32,500 nt of DNA. It comes from Myxococcota bacterium. Lineage in GTDB: Bacteria > Myxococcota_A > Polyangia > Polyangiales > Polyangiaceae. A model generated the notes under the pieces. It did no database searches. It was not told the origin of the DNA and saw only the letters and a program-made list of their open reading frames with translations. The position numbers were made by a program, and so were the translations under genes. Numbering within the stretch: the first letter of the stretch is position 1; every line of letters begins with the position of its first letter. The stretch covers positions 1-32,500 of the forward strand of contig CAUJFL010000111.1 of assembly GCA_963169165.1 (NCBI GenBank), written 5' to 3'. This document shows, one piece after another, positions 1 through 7,625 of the stretch.

Positions 1-519
1 GAACGGGACGCGCGCCTCGGTGAGGGTGCGCTTGGCGCGGACGATCCGCTGCGCGAGCGTCGGCTCGGCGACCAGGAACGCGCGCGCGATCTCGTCGGTC
101 GGCAGCCCTCCGAGCAGCCGCAGCGTCAGGGCGACCCGCGCCTCGGTCGACAGCACCGGGTGACAGGCGACCAGCACGAGCCGCAAGAGATCGTCGCCGA
201 TGTCGTCGCCCTCCGTGACGACCACGTCTCGCTCGAGCGACGGGTCGTGCGCGAGCGCGTCGTGCTTTCGGTCGACCATGCGCCGACGGCGCAGCTGATC
301 GATCGCGCCGTGCTTCGCGGTCGCCATCAGCCACGCGCCCGGGTTGTCGGGGATCCCCGCGTCGGGCCACCGCTCGAGCGCGGAGACCAGCGCCTCTTGC
401 GCCAGGTCCTCGGCCAGCTCGAGGTCGCGGACGAGGCGCGTGAGGCCGCCGATCAGCCGCGCCGACTCGAGGCGCCAGACGGCCTCGATAGCCTCGTGCG
501 TGGTCCGCGCCGCGCTCAT
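1..519 (-). CDS. ECF42-type RNA polymerase sigma factor (C-terminal part beyond window)
   Basis: Translation from ATG at 519 gives an N-terminus MSAARTTHEAIEAVWRLESA. Sigma region 2 covers about residues 20-80, with AEDLAQEAL and GAWLMATAKHGAIDQLRRRR. Region 4 follows at about 125-172, with ALTLRLLGGLPTDEIARAFL and AEPTLAQRIVRAKR. The gene runs off the left edge, so the roughly 200-residue TPR-like extension typical of this family (COG4941/DUF6596, group ECF42) cannot be seen. It starts 34 nt downstream of a DGPF-protein gene and two DGPF genes precede it, which is the usual ECF42 context. There is no anti-sigma gene nearby; in this group the C-terminal extension is thought to control activity. 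A GTG lies one codon upstream of the chosen ATG. The family call is strong; the signal it responds to is unknown. Confidence 0.9.
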   Translation of the reverse strand, partial: MSAARTTHEAIEAVWRLESARLIGGLTRLVRDLELAEDLAQEALVSALERWPDAGIPDNPGAWLMATAKHGAIDQLRRRRMVDRKHDALAHDPSLERDVVVTEGDDIGDDLLRLVLVACHPVLSTEARVALTLRLLGGLPTDEIARAFLVAEPTLAQRIVRAKRTLTEARVPF

Positions 520-553
520 CACGGGCTCGCGCGGCGCGGGACCACGACGCGGC

Positions 554-985
554 TCATGAGCGGTTGCGCTCGCTCTCGGCGCGGAGGCGCGCTTCCTGCG
601 CGCGCAGCTCGGGCGTGAGCGCGTCGCCGAAGTCGTCGGCCTCGAGCACCGGGCGAAGCTCGAGGATGCCCTCCTCGCCCGGGGCCGGGTTCGGGCAGCG
701 CCGCACCCACTCGAGCGCCTCGTCCATGCTCTTCACCTGCCAGAGCCAGAAGCCCGCGATCAGCTCCTTCGTCTCGGCGAAGGGCCCGTCGAGGACGGTC
801 TTGTCACCGGCCGCGAACAGCACGCGCTTGCCCTTGACGCTGGGGTGGAGCCCCTCGCCGGCGAGCATCACGCCTGCTCTCACCAGCTCCTCGTTGAACT
901 TGCCCATCTCGGCGAGCAGGGTCTCGGTGGGCATCGCGCCCGCCTCGGAATTCTTGGTCGCCTTCACGATCACCATCACGCGCAT
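554..985 (-). CDS. DGPF/YCII-related protein (first of pair next to sigma factor)
   Basis: This encodes 143 residues of the YCII-related ferredoxin-like fold, with the signature DGPF at residues 66-69 followed by AETKELIAGFWLWQVKS. The start is fixed by AAGGAGAG a few bases upstream of ATG 985; an in-frame extension to 1078 has no ribosome binding site and would overlap the preceding gene. The family is small and cytoplasmic, with no proven reaction, although it resembles YciI hydrolases and dimeric alpha/beta-barrel proteins. The gene sits between a second DGPF gene and the ECF42 sigma gene, on one strand with gaps of 34 bp on each side, so all three are probably one transcript. The C-terminal 20 residues are charged and probably disordered. 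Confidence 0.92.
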   Translation of the reverse strand: MRVMVIVKATKNSEAGAMPTETLLAEMGKFNEELVRAGVMLAGEGLHPSVKGKRVLFAAGDKTVLDGPFAETKELIAGFWLWQVKSMDEALEWVRRCPNPAPGEEGILELRPVLEADDFGDALTPELRAQEARLRAESERNRS

Positions 986-1019
986 GTGGATCTCTCCTTC
1001 TCTGTCGTTGTTGGGTTGG

Positions 1020-1403
1020 TTACTTGGTGCCGTGCGCGTCGCTCGCGAGAAAGTCGATGGGCCGCACCTCGCACTCACCCTCGAAATCGGGCCAGTGCTG
1101 GCGGTGCAGGTCCATGAACTCGGTCGTCAGCCGGAGGATCTCGGCCTTCGAGTCGGCCTTCAGGATCGCCCAGCCGCCGATGAGCTCCTTCGTCTCGGTG
1201 AACGGCCCGTCGGTCGTCGTCAGCTTCCCGTCGGCGAGCCGCATCCGAAAGCCGTCGCGGCTCGGTGCGAGGCCGCCGGTGTCGACCAGCGCGCCCTCCC
1301 GCGCGAAGCGCTCGATGAGCTGACCCATCGCTTCCATCATCGACGGGGGCGGGGTCATGTCGCGGTACTTCTCCGAGCTGCGGATGAAACTGAGATATTT
1401 CAT
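1020..1403 (-). CDS. DGPF/YCII-related protein (promoter-proximal of pair)
   Basis: This encodes 127 residues beginning MKYLSFIRSSEKYRDM, with DGPF at residues 65-68 inside TTTDGPFTETKELIGGWAIL. It is a paralogue of the following DGPF protein, sharing the DGPF-x-ETKELI-x-G core but with a different C-terminal end (ECEVRPIDF). ATG 1403 is preceded by a near-perfect AGGAGG ribosome binding site about 5 nt away. It is the first gene of the three-gene DGPF-DGPF-ECF42 unit, and a promoter-like motif of the ECF42 type lies 29-55 nt upstream, suggesting the sigma factor drives its own operon. The biochemical role of DGPF proteins is unknown, and the sequence does not resolve it here. Confidence 0.93.
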   Translation of the reverse strand: MKYLSFIRSSEKYRDMTPPPSMMEAMGQLIERFAREGALVDTGGLAPSRDGFRMRLADGKLTTTDGPFTETKELIGGWAILKADSKAEILRLTTEFMDLHRQHWPDFEGECEVRPIDFLASDAHGTK

Positions 1404-1431
1404 GGTTCCTCCTGTGGGGGTTCGAGCACAC

Positions 1432-1458
1432 GACGAACGAGGGGCGCGCGGATCGACA
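1432..1458 (-). promoter_or_regulatory. Putative ECF42-dependent promoter of the DGPF operon
   Basis: Read on the minus strand, TGTCGA (1458-1453) is followed after 17 bp by CGTC (1435-1432). This agrees with the motif I recall for ECF42 targets, TGTCGA at -35 and CGA/TC at -10. Transcription would start near 1425, leaving a leader of about 22 nt that includes the AGGAGG ribosome binding site of the first DGPF gene. The motif match is seen in the sequence; its use by this sigma factor is inferred. Confidence 0.6.
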
Positions 1459-1498
1459 CGCCCTTCGTTTTTTTTTCAGAGGCTGTCGCGGCGACCGC

Positions 1499-4159
1499 TC
1501 ACTCGACCGTCGGGGGCAGCGGCGAGCGCTCCCACCCGTCGGGCAGCGACGCGCGGCTCAGCTTCTCGAACGCGCTCTCCGCGCGCGCGTCGAGGGCGTC
1601 TGCCTCGGCCTCGGCGGTGGGGCCGCCCTCGCGCCGCACGTGCGCGGCGAACACCTGGTACGTGCGCGCCGCCTCGATCTCGTTGCCTATCTCCTCGAAG
1701 ATCGAGATCGCGCGCAAGAAATAGTCGCGCGCCTTGCCGGTGTGCTCCTTGCCCCAGCCTCCCTCGGCCGTGATCTCGCCGAGCGTGCGCACGGCGACGC
1801 CGAGGTGCACCTTGCTCCGCACCGCGGCGAACAGCTCGACCGAGCGCGAGATGAACTGGCGCGCCTTCGCGAGCTCGCCGCGGCTCATGTGCGCGCGTCC
1901 GAGCCCGCGCAAGACCTCGGCGAGCCCGAGCTTGTCGCCCAGCTCGTCGCAGAGCCCCTCGGCCTCGGTGAGCACGCGGATCGCGACGTCGGCGTGGCCG
2001 AGCCGCTCCTCGGACTGGCCGATGTTGGTCAACACGAGCGCGACGCGGTTCTTCTCGCCGACCTCGCGCGCGGCCAGGAGGGCGTCGCCGAGCAGCGTCA
2101 GCGCGCGCTCGTGCTCGCCGAGATCCTGCTGCACCGTGCCGAGGTTGTTGAGGCTCGTCGCGACGCCGGAGATGTCGCCGATCTCGCGGCGGATGGCGAG
2201 GCTGTGCTCGAACGCCTCCTTGGCGCGCGCGTACTCGCCGAAATCCTGCAGCAGCACGCCCATGTTGTTCATGCTGAGCGCGATGCCGCGGCGGTCGCCG
2301 AGCTTGCGGCGCAGCGACAGCCCCTTCTGCAGCGCCTCGAGCGCCGTCGCGTACTCCCCGCGCATCCAGCGGAGCTTGCCGAGGTCGTCCTCGGTCGACG
2401 CGACGCCGCGCTCGTCGCCCGCGCGCTCGAAGAGGCCGAGCGCCGCGCCGAGGTGGCGCTCCGCGAGATCGAGGCGGCCGGTGTCGCGGTAGAGGCGCCC
2501 GATGCGGTTGTGCGCGGCGCCGCCCTTGGCCGGGAGATCGAGCCGGAACGCGAGCGTCTTCATCTCCTCGAACTCGGCGAGCGCGGCGTCGGTCTGACCC
2601 GACGCGAGCAGCACGTCGCCGTGGTCGTGCAGCGCGTCGATGCGGCGCCCGGCGTCGCGCGTGCCGAGGAGCGCGAGGCCGCGCTCGAAGTACTCGACGG
2701 CCTTCTGCTGCGCGAACCTCCCCCGCGCGATGCCGCCGGCCTCGAGGTACGACAGCGCGGCGCGCGTGCGGGCGCCGGCCAGCTCGCGGTGCCGCGCGAG
2801 CATCCCCATGTGCTCCTCGTGGGCGCGCACGCCTGCCTTGTGCTCGAGCCAGTCGGCGAGCGTCTGGTGGTAGCCGCGGAGCACCTGCGGGTTCGTGCCG
2901 CTCGCGATGCGCTCCCGCTCCTTGTTGTGCTTGAAGACGAGCTCGCGCTCGCCGGCGAAGGTGCTGTCCGGCAGCCTCAACAGGTAGTCGCGCGCGACCA
3001 GCTCATCGAGCGCCGCGCGGATCGCGTCGGCGTCGGCGTCGGCGTCGCGCGTCCACAGCGCAGGCCCCGTCTCGTCTGAGCGGGCGAGCGCGCGCAGCCC
3101 GCCCTCCCAGAACACGCTGCCCATCGCCGCGGCGCGCTCGAGCAGCCGCTTCTCCTGCGGCGAGAGCGCCGCGATCCGCGCCTCGACCGCGTCCTCGACC
3201 GACAGCGGCAGGCGCGCGAGATCGAGCTTGTCGAGGTGCACGCGCCACTCGGTCCTGTGCGTCGCGCTCGGGGACACCTCGAGCACGCCGGCGTCGACGA
3301 ACACTCGCACCATGCGCTCGAGCAGCATCGGGTTGCCGCCCGCCGCGCCGCACGCCGAGTCGACGAGCGCCCGGGGCACCTCGCCGCAAGGCTCGAGCAG
3401 CGCCTCGACCACCGTCACCGCCTCGAGCTCGCCGAGCGCCGCCAGCTCGACCCGCCGCAGCCGCGCGCTCGGCATCGCGGAGAACCCCTCGTGCAGCGCG
3501 CCCAGATCGGCGCGCGACGCGCAGACGAACAGCACGGGAGCGGCCACCAGCTCGCACAGGAACACGAGCAGATCGCGCGAGTCGGGGTGCGCGTCGTCGA
3601 GATCGTCGAAGAACAGCGCGAGCGGCGCGCCCCCCGCGTCGGCCTCGATCAGGCGCCGGAGCACGCTGCGCCGGACGAGCCGCCCCTCGACGGCGTCTTC
3701 TCCGACCGCCTTGGTGAGCGGGCTGTCGGGGAAGGGGAGCCCGAGCAGCTGGCCGAGGAAGAAGAGGACGTCGCCGACCTTGCGATCCTCGAGCACCGAC
3801 GCGACCTGCGCGCGCACGAGCGACTTGGCGGCCTCGGGATCCATGCCGTCGGTCAGCCCGAACCGCGCGCGCAGGATGCGCTCGAACGCGGCGTAGGCTC
3901 CCTCGCTGCCGCGCGCGCTGCCGCGGAACACGCGCACCTCCTCGCCCTCGTCGGGCGTCTCGAGCCGCTGGAAGAACTCGTAGGCGAGGCGGGATTTCCC
4001 GATGCCGGCGGGCCCGACGAGCGACACCACGCGCGCCTCGCGCGACGCCTTCACGTCGGCCATCGCGTCCTCGAGCGCGGCGAGCTCGCGCCCGCGCCCC
4101 ACCATCGGCGCCTGGAGCGAACTGGACGAGAGCCCCACCCAGCGGAGTCGATCGGTCAT
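1499..4159 (-). CDS. AAA-type (STAND-like) ATPase with C-terminal TPR repeats
   Basis: This 886-residue cytoplasmic protein begins MTDRLRWVGLSSSSLQAPMV and enters directly a VGRGREL ATPase domain. Walker A is GPAGIGKS at residues 49-56 and Walker B is LALFFDDLDDAH at about 180-191. A helical region follows (GNPMLLERMV near 285). From about residue 430 to 860 there are tandem TPR-like repeats, for example LAERHLGAALGLFERAGD and IALSMNNMGVLL. The layout is that of the predicted-ATPase/TPR half of myxobacterial signalling kinases, without the kinase; the product of the gene at 8969 has a related half. Such proteins usually act as NTP-driven sensory scaffolds, but the ligand is unknown. A TAGCAT hexamer (4175-4170) ends 10 nt before the ATG, so the mRNA may have almost no leader. 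Confidence 0.9.
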   Translation of the reverse strand: MTDRLRWVGLSSSSLQAPMVGRGRELAALEDAMADVKASREARVVSLVGPAGIGKSRLAYEFFQRLETPDEGEEVRVFRGSARGSEGAYAAFERILRARFGLTDGMDPEAAKSLVRAQVASVLEDRKVGDVLFFLGQLLGLPFPDSPLTKAVGEDAVEGRLVRRSVLRRLIEADAGGAPLALFFDDLDDAHPDSRDLLVFLCELVAAPVLFVCASRADLGALHEGFSAMPSARLRRVELAALGELEAVTVVEALLEPCGEVPRALVDSACGAAGGNPMLLERMVRVFVDAGVLEVSPSATHRTEWRVHLDKLDLARLPLSVEDAVEARIAALSPQEKRLLERAAAMGSVFWEGGLRALARSDETGPALWTRDADADADAIRAALDELVARDYLLRLPDSTFAGERELVFKHNKERERIASGTNPQVLRGYHQTLADWLEHKAGVRAHEEHMGMLARHRELAGARTRAALSYLEAGGIARGRFAQQKAVEYFERGLALLGTRDAGRRIDALHDHGDVLLASGQTDAALAEFEEMKTLAFRLDLPAKGGAAHNRIGRLYRDTGRLDLAERHLGAALGLFERAGDERGVASTEDDLGKLRWMRGEYATALEALQKGLSLRRKLGDRRGIALSMNNMGVLLQDFGEYARAKEAFEHSLAIRREIGDISGVATSLNNLGTVQQDLGEHERALTLLGDALLAAREVGEKNRVALVLTNIGQSEERLGHADVAIRVLTEAEGLCDELGDKLGLAEVLRGLGRAHMSRGELAKARQFISRSVELFAAVRSKVHLGVAVRTLGEITAEGGWGKEHTGKARDYFLRAISIFEEIGNEIEAARTYQVFAAHVRREGGPTAEAEADALDARAESAFEKLSRASLPDGWERSPLPPTVE

Positions 4160-4369
4160 CGGACCCGCGATGCTAGTGCCCGCGCGGAAATAACTGAAGC
4201 TGCCCGGCGCGGCGCTCGCAAGACGGGCGGCCTCACCGACCGCGCTCCCCGAATGGGTTGCGGGGCTCTGCGGCGCTCGCGGCTCGGGCGCCCGCTCTCG
4301 CTTCGGTCGCGCCCCTCGCCACTTCGGCTAGCTCTGCGCTGGCGCTTGGTGCGAAGCGCGGGCGCCGGA
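4160..4369. other. Intergenic spacer, no gene seen
   Basis: This 210-bp spacer separates two minus-strand genes. It contains a 10-bp palindrome cgggcgcccg near 4288 and a related gcgggcgcc near 4349, which could pair as an imperfect inverted repeat downstream of the lipoprotein gene. No T-tract follows, so a classical terminator is not supported. The promoter-proximal end holds the TAGCAT -10-like hexamer of the ATPase gene. Open frames through it have no homology that I recognise. Confidence 0.5.
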
Positions 4370-5413
4370 TCACTTCTTCACGTCGCCCTTGCCCCACTTC
4401 GACACCGTCGCGACCTGGAGCGCGCGTCCGGGCTGGCCCTCCTGCCCGAACACCGCGACGAGCACGTTCTGGAGCTCGGCGGACTCGGCGAGCGGCTCGC
4501 CGCTCTTCAGCACCAGCTCGCCCTCGGCGGTCGACTCGAACTGCGCGAGCGCGGTGCCCTTGGCGACGCCGGGGAGCGTGGTGTCGCTCGAGGCCGCGTA
4601 GGCGTGCGCCGACAGCGTCAGGGTGACCTTGTCGCCGTCGATCGCCTTGACCTTGTACATGCGGTAGCTGACGACATCGAAGCCGTTGAGGCGCTGACGG
4701 CTGCCCGCGATCCAGAACCCGCCCTTGCCGACCGGCGCGGGGGGCGGCGGCACCGAGCCGTAGAACAGCGCCGCGGCGAGCCCATCGAGCGGGAGCGACA
4801 GCTGCCCCGTCGCGTCCTTGTCGGCGCGCACGTCGGGACGCATCGGACCGACGGGAGACGGCGCGAACGCCACGACCGCGCCCTTCATCTTTCCGAGCTC
4901 TTTCTCGGCCTCCTTGGGGACGCTGCCCATCTGCTCCTTCGACAGCGTGACCTTCTTCACCTCGGCGAGCAGCGCGGGGACGGCGCCCTCTTCCTTGGGC
5001 TTCTCGGTCGACAGCGACAGCGCGAGGTCGACGGTCGGCAGCGCGGAGCGCTGGCCGAGCCGCACGGACACGACGACGCTCGGGGAGCCCTTCCATCGGT
5101 CGAGGTTCGGCGCCTTCAACGTGAGCTTGTCGCCCTCGCCGGGCGAGCCGAGCTCGACCTTCACGCCGTCCTTCGGGCCGAACAGCGCGTCGGCGGCGCC
5201 CGGCGCGAACACTCCGCCGGGGGGCGGGCCGTCGTTCTTCTTCTGTCCGGCGCTCTTGGCGCTGGCGGCGGCCGCGACCGCGGCGGCGACCTTCGCGTCG
5301 ACGACCGGTCCCTTGTCGGCGCTCGCGGCCGGCTTCGCCGAGTGCTTTGGCGCGTCGTCGCAGCCGAGCAAGAGGAGCGACGCGAGGACGAGGGCTCGGG
5401 GCGGGGACGTCAT
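4370..5413 (-). CDS. Hypothetical lipoprotein
   Basis: This encodes 347 residues. The N-terminus MTSPPRALVLASLLLLGCDD is a lipoprotein signal with lipobox LLGC (Cys18). The following Asp-Asp at +2/+3 would, by the E. coli rule, favour inner-membrane retention, though that rule is untested here. An Ala/Lys/Ser-rich linker (residues 20-70) leads to a folded part of about 270 residues that I do not recognise, with segments such as PSVVVSVRLGQRSALPTVDL and GFDVVSYRMYKVKAIDGD. An in-frame extension beyond 5413 exists but would place the signal peptide internally and run into the divergent amylase gene, so ATG 5413 is chosen. A good -35/-10 pair lies immediately upstream with no room for a ribosome binding site. 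Confidence 0.85.
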   Translation of the reverse strand: MTSPPRALVLASLLLLGCDDAPKHSAKPAASADKGPVVDAKVAAAVAAAASAKSAGQKKNDGPPPGGVFAPGAADALFGPKDGVKVELGSPGEGDKLTLKAPNLDRWKGSPSVVVSVRLGQRSALPTVDLALSLSTEKPKEEGAVPALLAEVKKVTLSKEQMGSVPKEAEKELGKMKGAVVAFAPSPVGPMRPDVRADKDATGQLSLPLDGLAAALFYGSVPPPPAPVGKGGFWIAGSRQRLNGFDVVSYRMYKVKAIDGDKVTLTLSAHAYAASSDTTLPGVAKGTALAQFESTAEGELVLKSGEPLAESAELQNVLVAVFGQEGQPGRALQVATVSKWGKGDVKK

Positions 5414-5537
5414 GGCCCGCGTTCTATTCGCGGGGCGCGCGATGTAAAGCGCGATGGCGCGCTCGCACCTGGGCTCGGCGCGCCTCGGCCCAACGGGGTT
5501 TCGCCCCGCGCGGCGCTGCGGCAGAACGCGGGACATG
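5411..5537. repeat. Inverted repeat pair around both divergent start codons
   Basis: The 15-mer AGAACGCGGGCCATG on the minus strand (5425-5411) recurs on the plus strand as AGAACGCGGGACATG (5523-5537), a single mismatch. Each copy ends in the start codon of the gene it precedes: lipoprotein on the left, amylase on the right. The copies lie about 97 bp apart and bound the whole intergenic region. A small hairpin, cgggg-tttcg-ccccg (5494-5508), lies between them. Copying by inversion, a shared regulator, or a shared -10/initiation element are all possible. Confidence 0.6.
5421..5448 (-). promoter_or_regulatory. Putative leaderless promoter of the lipoprotein gene
   Basis: On the minus strand, TTTACA (5448-5443), a 16-bp spacer and TAGAAC (5426-5421) resemble a housekeeping promoter. 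The -10 hexamer ends only 7 nt before the start codon at 5413, so transcription would begin at or next to the ATG. This is inferred from sequence geometry only. Confidence 0.5.
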
Positions 5538-7625
5538 CGACGCGCCCACCTCCTCGCGTTCCTCTCGCTCGCCGGCGCCGTCGCGCTCCACGGGGGCTGC
5601 GGCTCCGACGGCGGCGCGCTCAGCGACGCGAGCTCGGGGCCCCAGCCGCCCTCGGGCGTCGGCGGGTTCGATCCCGGCGAAGGGGGGCCGTCCGGGTGCG
5701 GCGCGAGCACCGGCAGCGGCGCGAGCACCGGCAGCGGCGCGTCGAAGGGCTGCGGCGCGTCGTCTCAAGGAGGGCCGCCCGACGGGGCCGCGGACGCGAC
5801 CAGCGAGCCCGCGCCGCCGGTCTGCGCCGAGGCGCAGCGAAGGTGCGCGCACGAGCTCACGCTGGCCGCCGGCGCCGAGACCTCCGTCGAGGTGCGCGGC
5901 GACTTCGCGCCCGGCGCGTGGACCAAGGGCGTCGCCATGTCGAAGTCGGGCGGCGCGTGGCGCGCGACCGTCGCCGTGCCGTGGTCGACGCCGGTCCATT
6001 ACAAGTTCTTCGTCGATGGCAAGACCTGGCTCGAGGACCCTGCCAACCCATCGAAGGAGCCAGATGGCAACGGCGGCTTCAACTCGGTGCTGGCGCCGCT
6101 CACCTGCGACTCTTTCACTTGCGAGGTGCCCTCGGGGACCTTCGACTGGCGCGACGCCGTCCTCTATTTCGTGTTCGTCGACCGCTTCGCCAACGGTGAT
6201 CCCTCCAACGACGGCGCCCCGGTGCCCGGCGTGATGGCGCCTGCCAACTATCAGGGCGGCGATTACAAGGGGCTGCAGGCGAAAGTCGACGAGGGATACT
6301 TCGAGGGCCTCGGCGTCAACGCGCTGTGGCTCACCGTGCCGATGGACAACCCCGACGAGGCCGGCCTCGGCACCGACGGCAAGCAGTACAGCGCGTACCA
6401 CGGCTACTGGCCGAGCAAGCTCGACGAGGTCGAGGCGCGGTTCGGCACGATGGCCGAGCTGAAGGCCGTGGTCGCGGCGGCGCACGCGCACGGCCTCAAG
6501 GTGCTGGTCGACTACGCGATGAACCACGTCCACAAATCGGCGCCGGTCTACGCCCAGCACCCCGAGTGGTTCTGGCCGGTCACCTACGACGGAAAGTCAT
6601 GCGTCTGCGGCGAAGGGTGCTCGTGGGACGATCCCTACGAGGCGCGGCGGTGCTGGTTCCGTGATTACTTGCCCGATTTCGACTTCACCAGGGCGGAGGC
6701 GCGCAAGTTCTCCATAGACAACGCGCTCTACTGGGCGAAGGAGCTGTCGCTCGACGGGTTCCGGCTCGACGCGGTCAAGCACATCGAAGAGTCGTGGATC
6801 ACCGAGCTCCGCGCGCGGCTCTCCGCCGAGGTCGAGCCGGAGAAGAAGGAGCACTTCTATCTCGTCGGCGAGACCTTCACCGGCGACCGCGGCGTCATCG
6901 GCGCCTATGTCGATCCGTTCACCAAGCTCGACGGACAGTTCGATTTCCCGCTGCGGATGCAGCTCGCCGAGACGCTGTTGATGCGCAAGGGCTCGCTCGC
7001 GGCGCTCGACGCGTTCCTGTCCAGCAACGACTCGTTCTACGGCGCCGGGATCATGAGCACCTTCATCGGCAACCACGACATCCCGAGGGCGATTCACCTC
7101 GCGGAGGACACGCCGCTCTGGGGCGATCCCTGGGCCGATGGCAAGGACCGCGCCTGGCAAGGTGCTCCACCGCAGCCCGTCGGTGGCGCGGCGTTCGAGC
7201 GCCTCGGGCTGGCGTTCACTTTCCTGTTCACCACGAAGGGTGTGCCGCTCGTCTACTACGGCGACGAGATCGGCCTCGCGGGCGCGGGTGACCCTGACAA
7301 CCGTCGCATGATGACGTGGACGGGCGAGTCTGCCTCGCAGCTGGCGCTGCGCGATCACCTGAAGAAGCTTGGCAAGATCCGCAAGGAGCACGCGGCGCTG
7401 CGGCGCGGGACGCGCAAGTCGATCGGGGCGACCGCTGACACGCTCGCCTACGAGCAGGTCGGCGACGGCGACCGCGTGATCGTCGTCCTGAATCGCAGCG
7501 ACTCGGACCAGCAGGTCTCGTCGGTGCCCGCGGGCGCCTGGACCGATCTGCTGTCCGGCGCGGGCGTGCAGGGTGGCGTCGTGACCGTCCCCGCGCGCCG
7601 CGCGCTCGTCCTGTCCGCGCCGTGA
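5535..7625 (+). CDS. GH13 alpha-amylase-family glycoside hydrolase, exported lipoprotein
   Basis: This encodes 696 residues. MRRAHLLAFLSLAGAVALHG is a signal peptide followed by Gly-Cys22; the lipobox (HGGC) is imperfect. A Gly/Ser/Cys-rich linker spans about 24-95. A beta-sandwich resembling CBM48/AMPK-GBD follows (about 105-190: SVEVRGDFAPGAW, VHYKFFVDGKTW), then the GH13 barrel from about 204. GH13 motifs are present: DYAMNH (326-331), DGFRLDAVKH with nucleophile Asp412, VGETF with acid/base Glu446, and IGNHD with Asp515. A C-terminal beta domain (about 630-696) ends the protein. It should cleave or rearrange alpha-glucans outside the cytoplasm; the exact specificity cannot be read. A frame opening at 5454 would bury the signal peptide, so ATG 5535 is used. 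Its stop overlaps the next start (GTGA). Confidence 0.95.
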   Translation: MRRAHLLAFLSLAGAVALHGGCGSDGGALSDASSGPQPPSGVGGFDPGEGGPSGCGASTGSGASTGSGASKGCGASSQGGPPDGAADATSEPAPPVCAEAQRRCAHELTLAAGAETSVEVRGDFAPGAWTKGVAMSKSGGAWRATVAVPWSTPVHYKFFVDGKTWLEDPANPSKEPDGNGGFNSVLAPLTCDSFTCEVPSGTFDWRDAVLYFVFVDRFANGDPSNDGAPVPGVMAPANYQGGDYKGLQAKVDEGYFEGLGVNALWLTVPMDNPDEAGLGTDGKQYSAYHGYWPSKLDEVEARFGTMAELKAVVAAAHAHGLKVLVDYAMNHVHKSAPVYAQHPEWFWPVTYDGKSCVCGEGCSWDDPYEARRCWFRDYLPDFDFTRAEARKFSIDNALYWAKELSLDGFRLDAVKHIEESWITELRARLSAEVEPEKKEHFYLVGETFTGDRGVIGAYVDPFTKLDGQFDFPLRMQLAETLLMRKGSLAALDAFLSSNDSFYGAGIMSTFIGNHDIPRAIHLAEDTPLWGDPWADGKDRAWQGAPPQPVGGAAFERLGLAFTFLFTTKGVPLVYYGDEIGLAGAGDPDNRRMMTWTGESASQLALRDHLKKLGKIRKEHAALRRGTRKSIGATADTLAYEQVGDGDRVIVVLNRSDSDQQVSSVPAGAWTDLLSGAGVQGGVVTVPARRALVLSAP
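5700..5753 (+). repeat. Three 18-bp tandem repeats in the amylase linker
   Basis: Two identical 18-mers (ggcgcgagcaccggcagc) at 5700-5717 and 5718-5735 are followed by a diverged third copy at 5736-5753. They encode Gly-Ala-Ser-x-Gly-Ser/Cys units of the flexible linker between the signal peptide and the carbohydrate-binding-like domain. Copy number may vary between strains. Confidence 0.85.

Noticed and set aside
1468-1476. Run of nine T on the plus strand as a terminator
   Set aside because: No stable hairpin precedes it and no plus-strand gene ends nearby; for the minus-strand genes it reads as A, so it is not an intrinsic terminator.
5494-5508. cgggg-tttcg-ccccg hairpin as a terminator
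   Set aside because: It lies between two divergent starts, the stem is 5 bp and no T-tract follows. An operator role is possible but unsupported.
3236-6199. Plus-strand open frame of nearly 1,000 codons across three genes
   Set aside because: Arg/Ala/Glu/His-rich with no domain; it crosses two minus-strand genes and the amylase start, so it is a GC-driven shadow.
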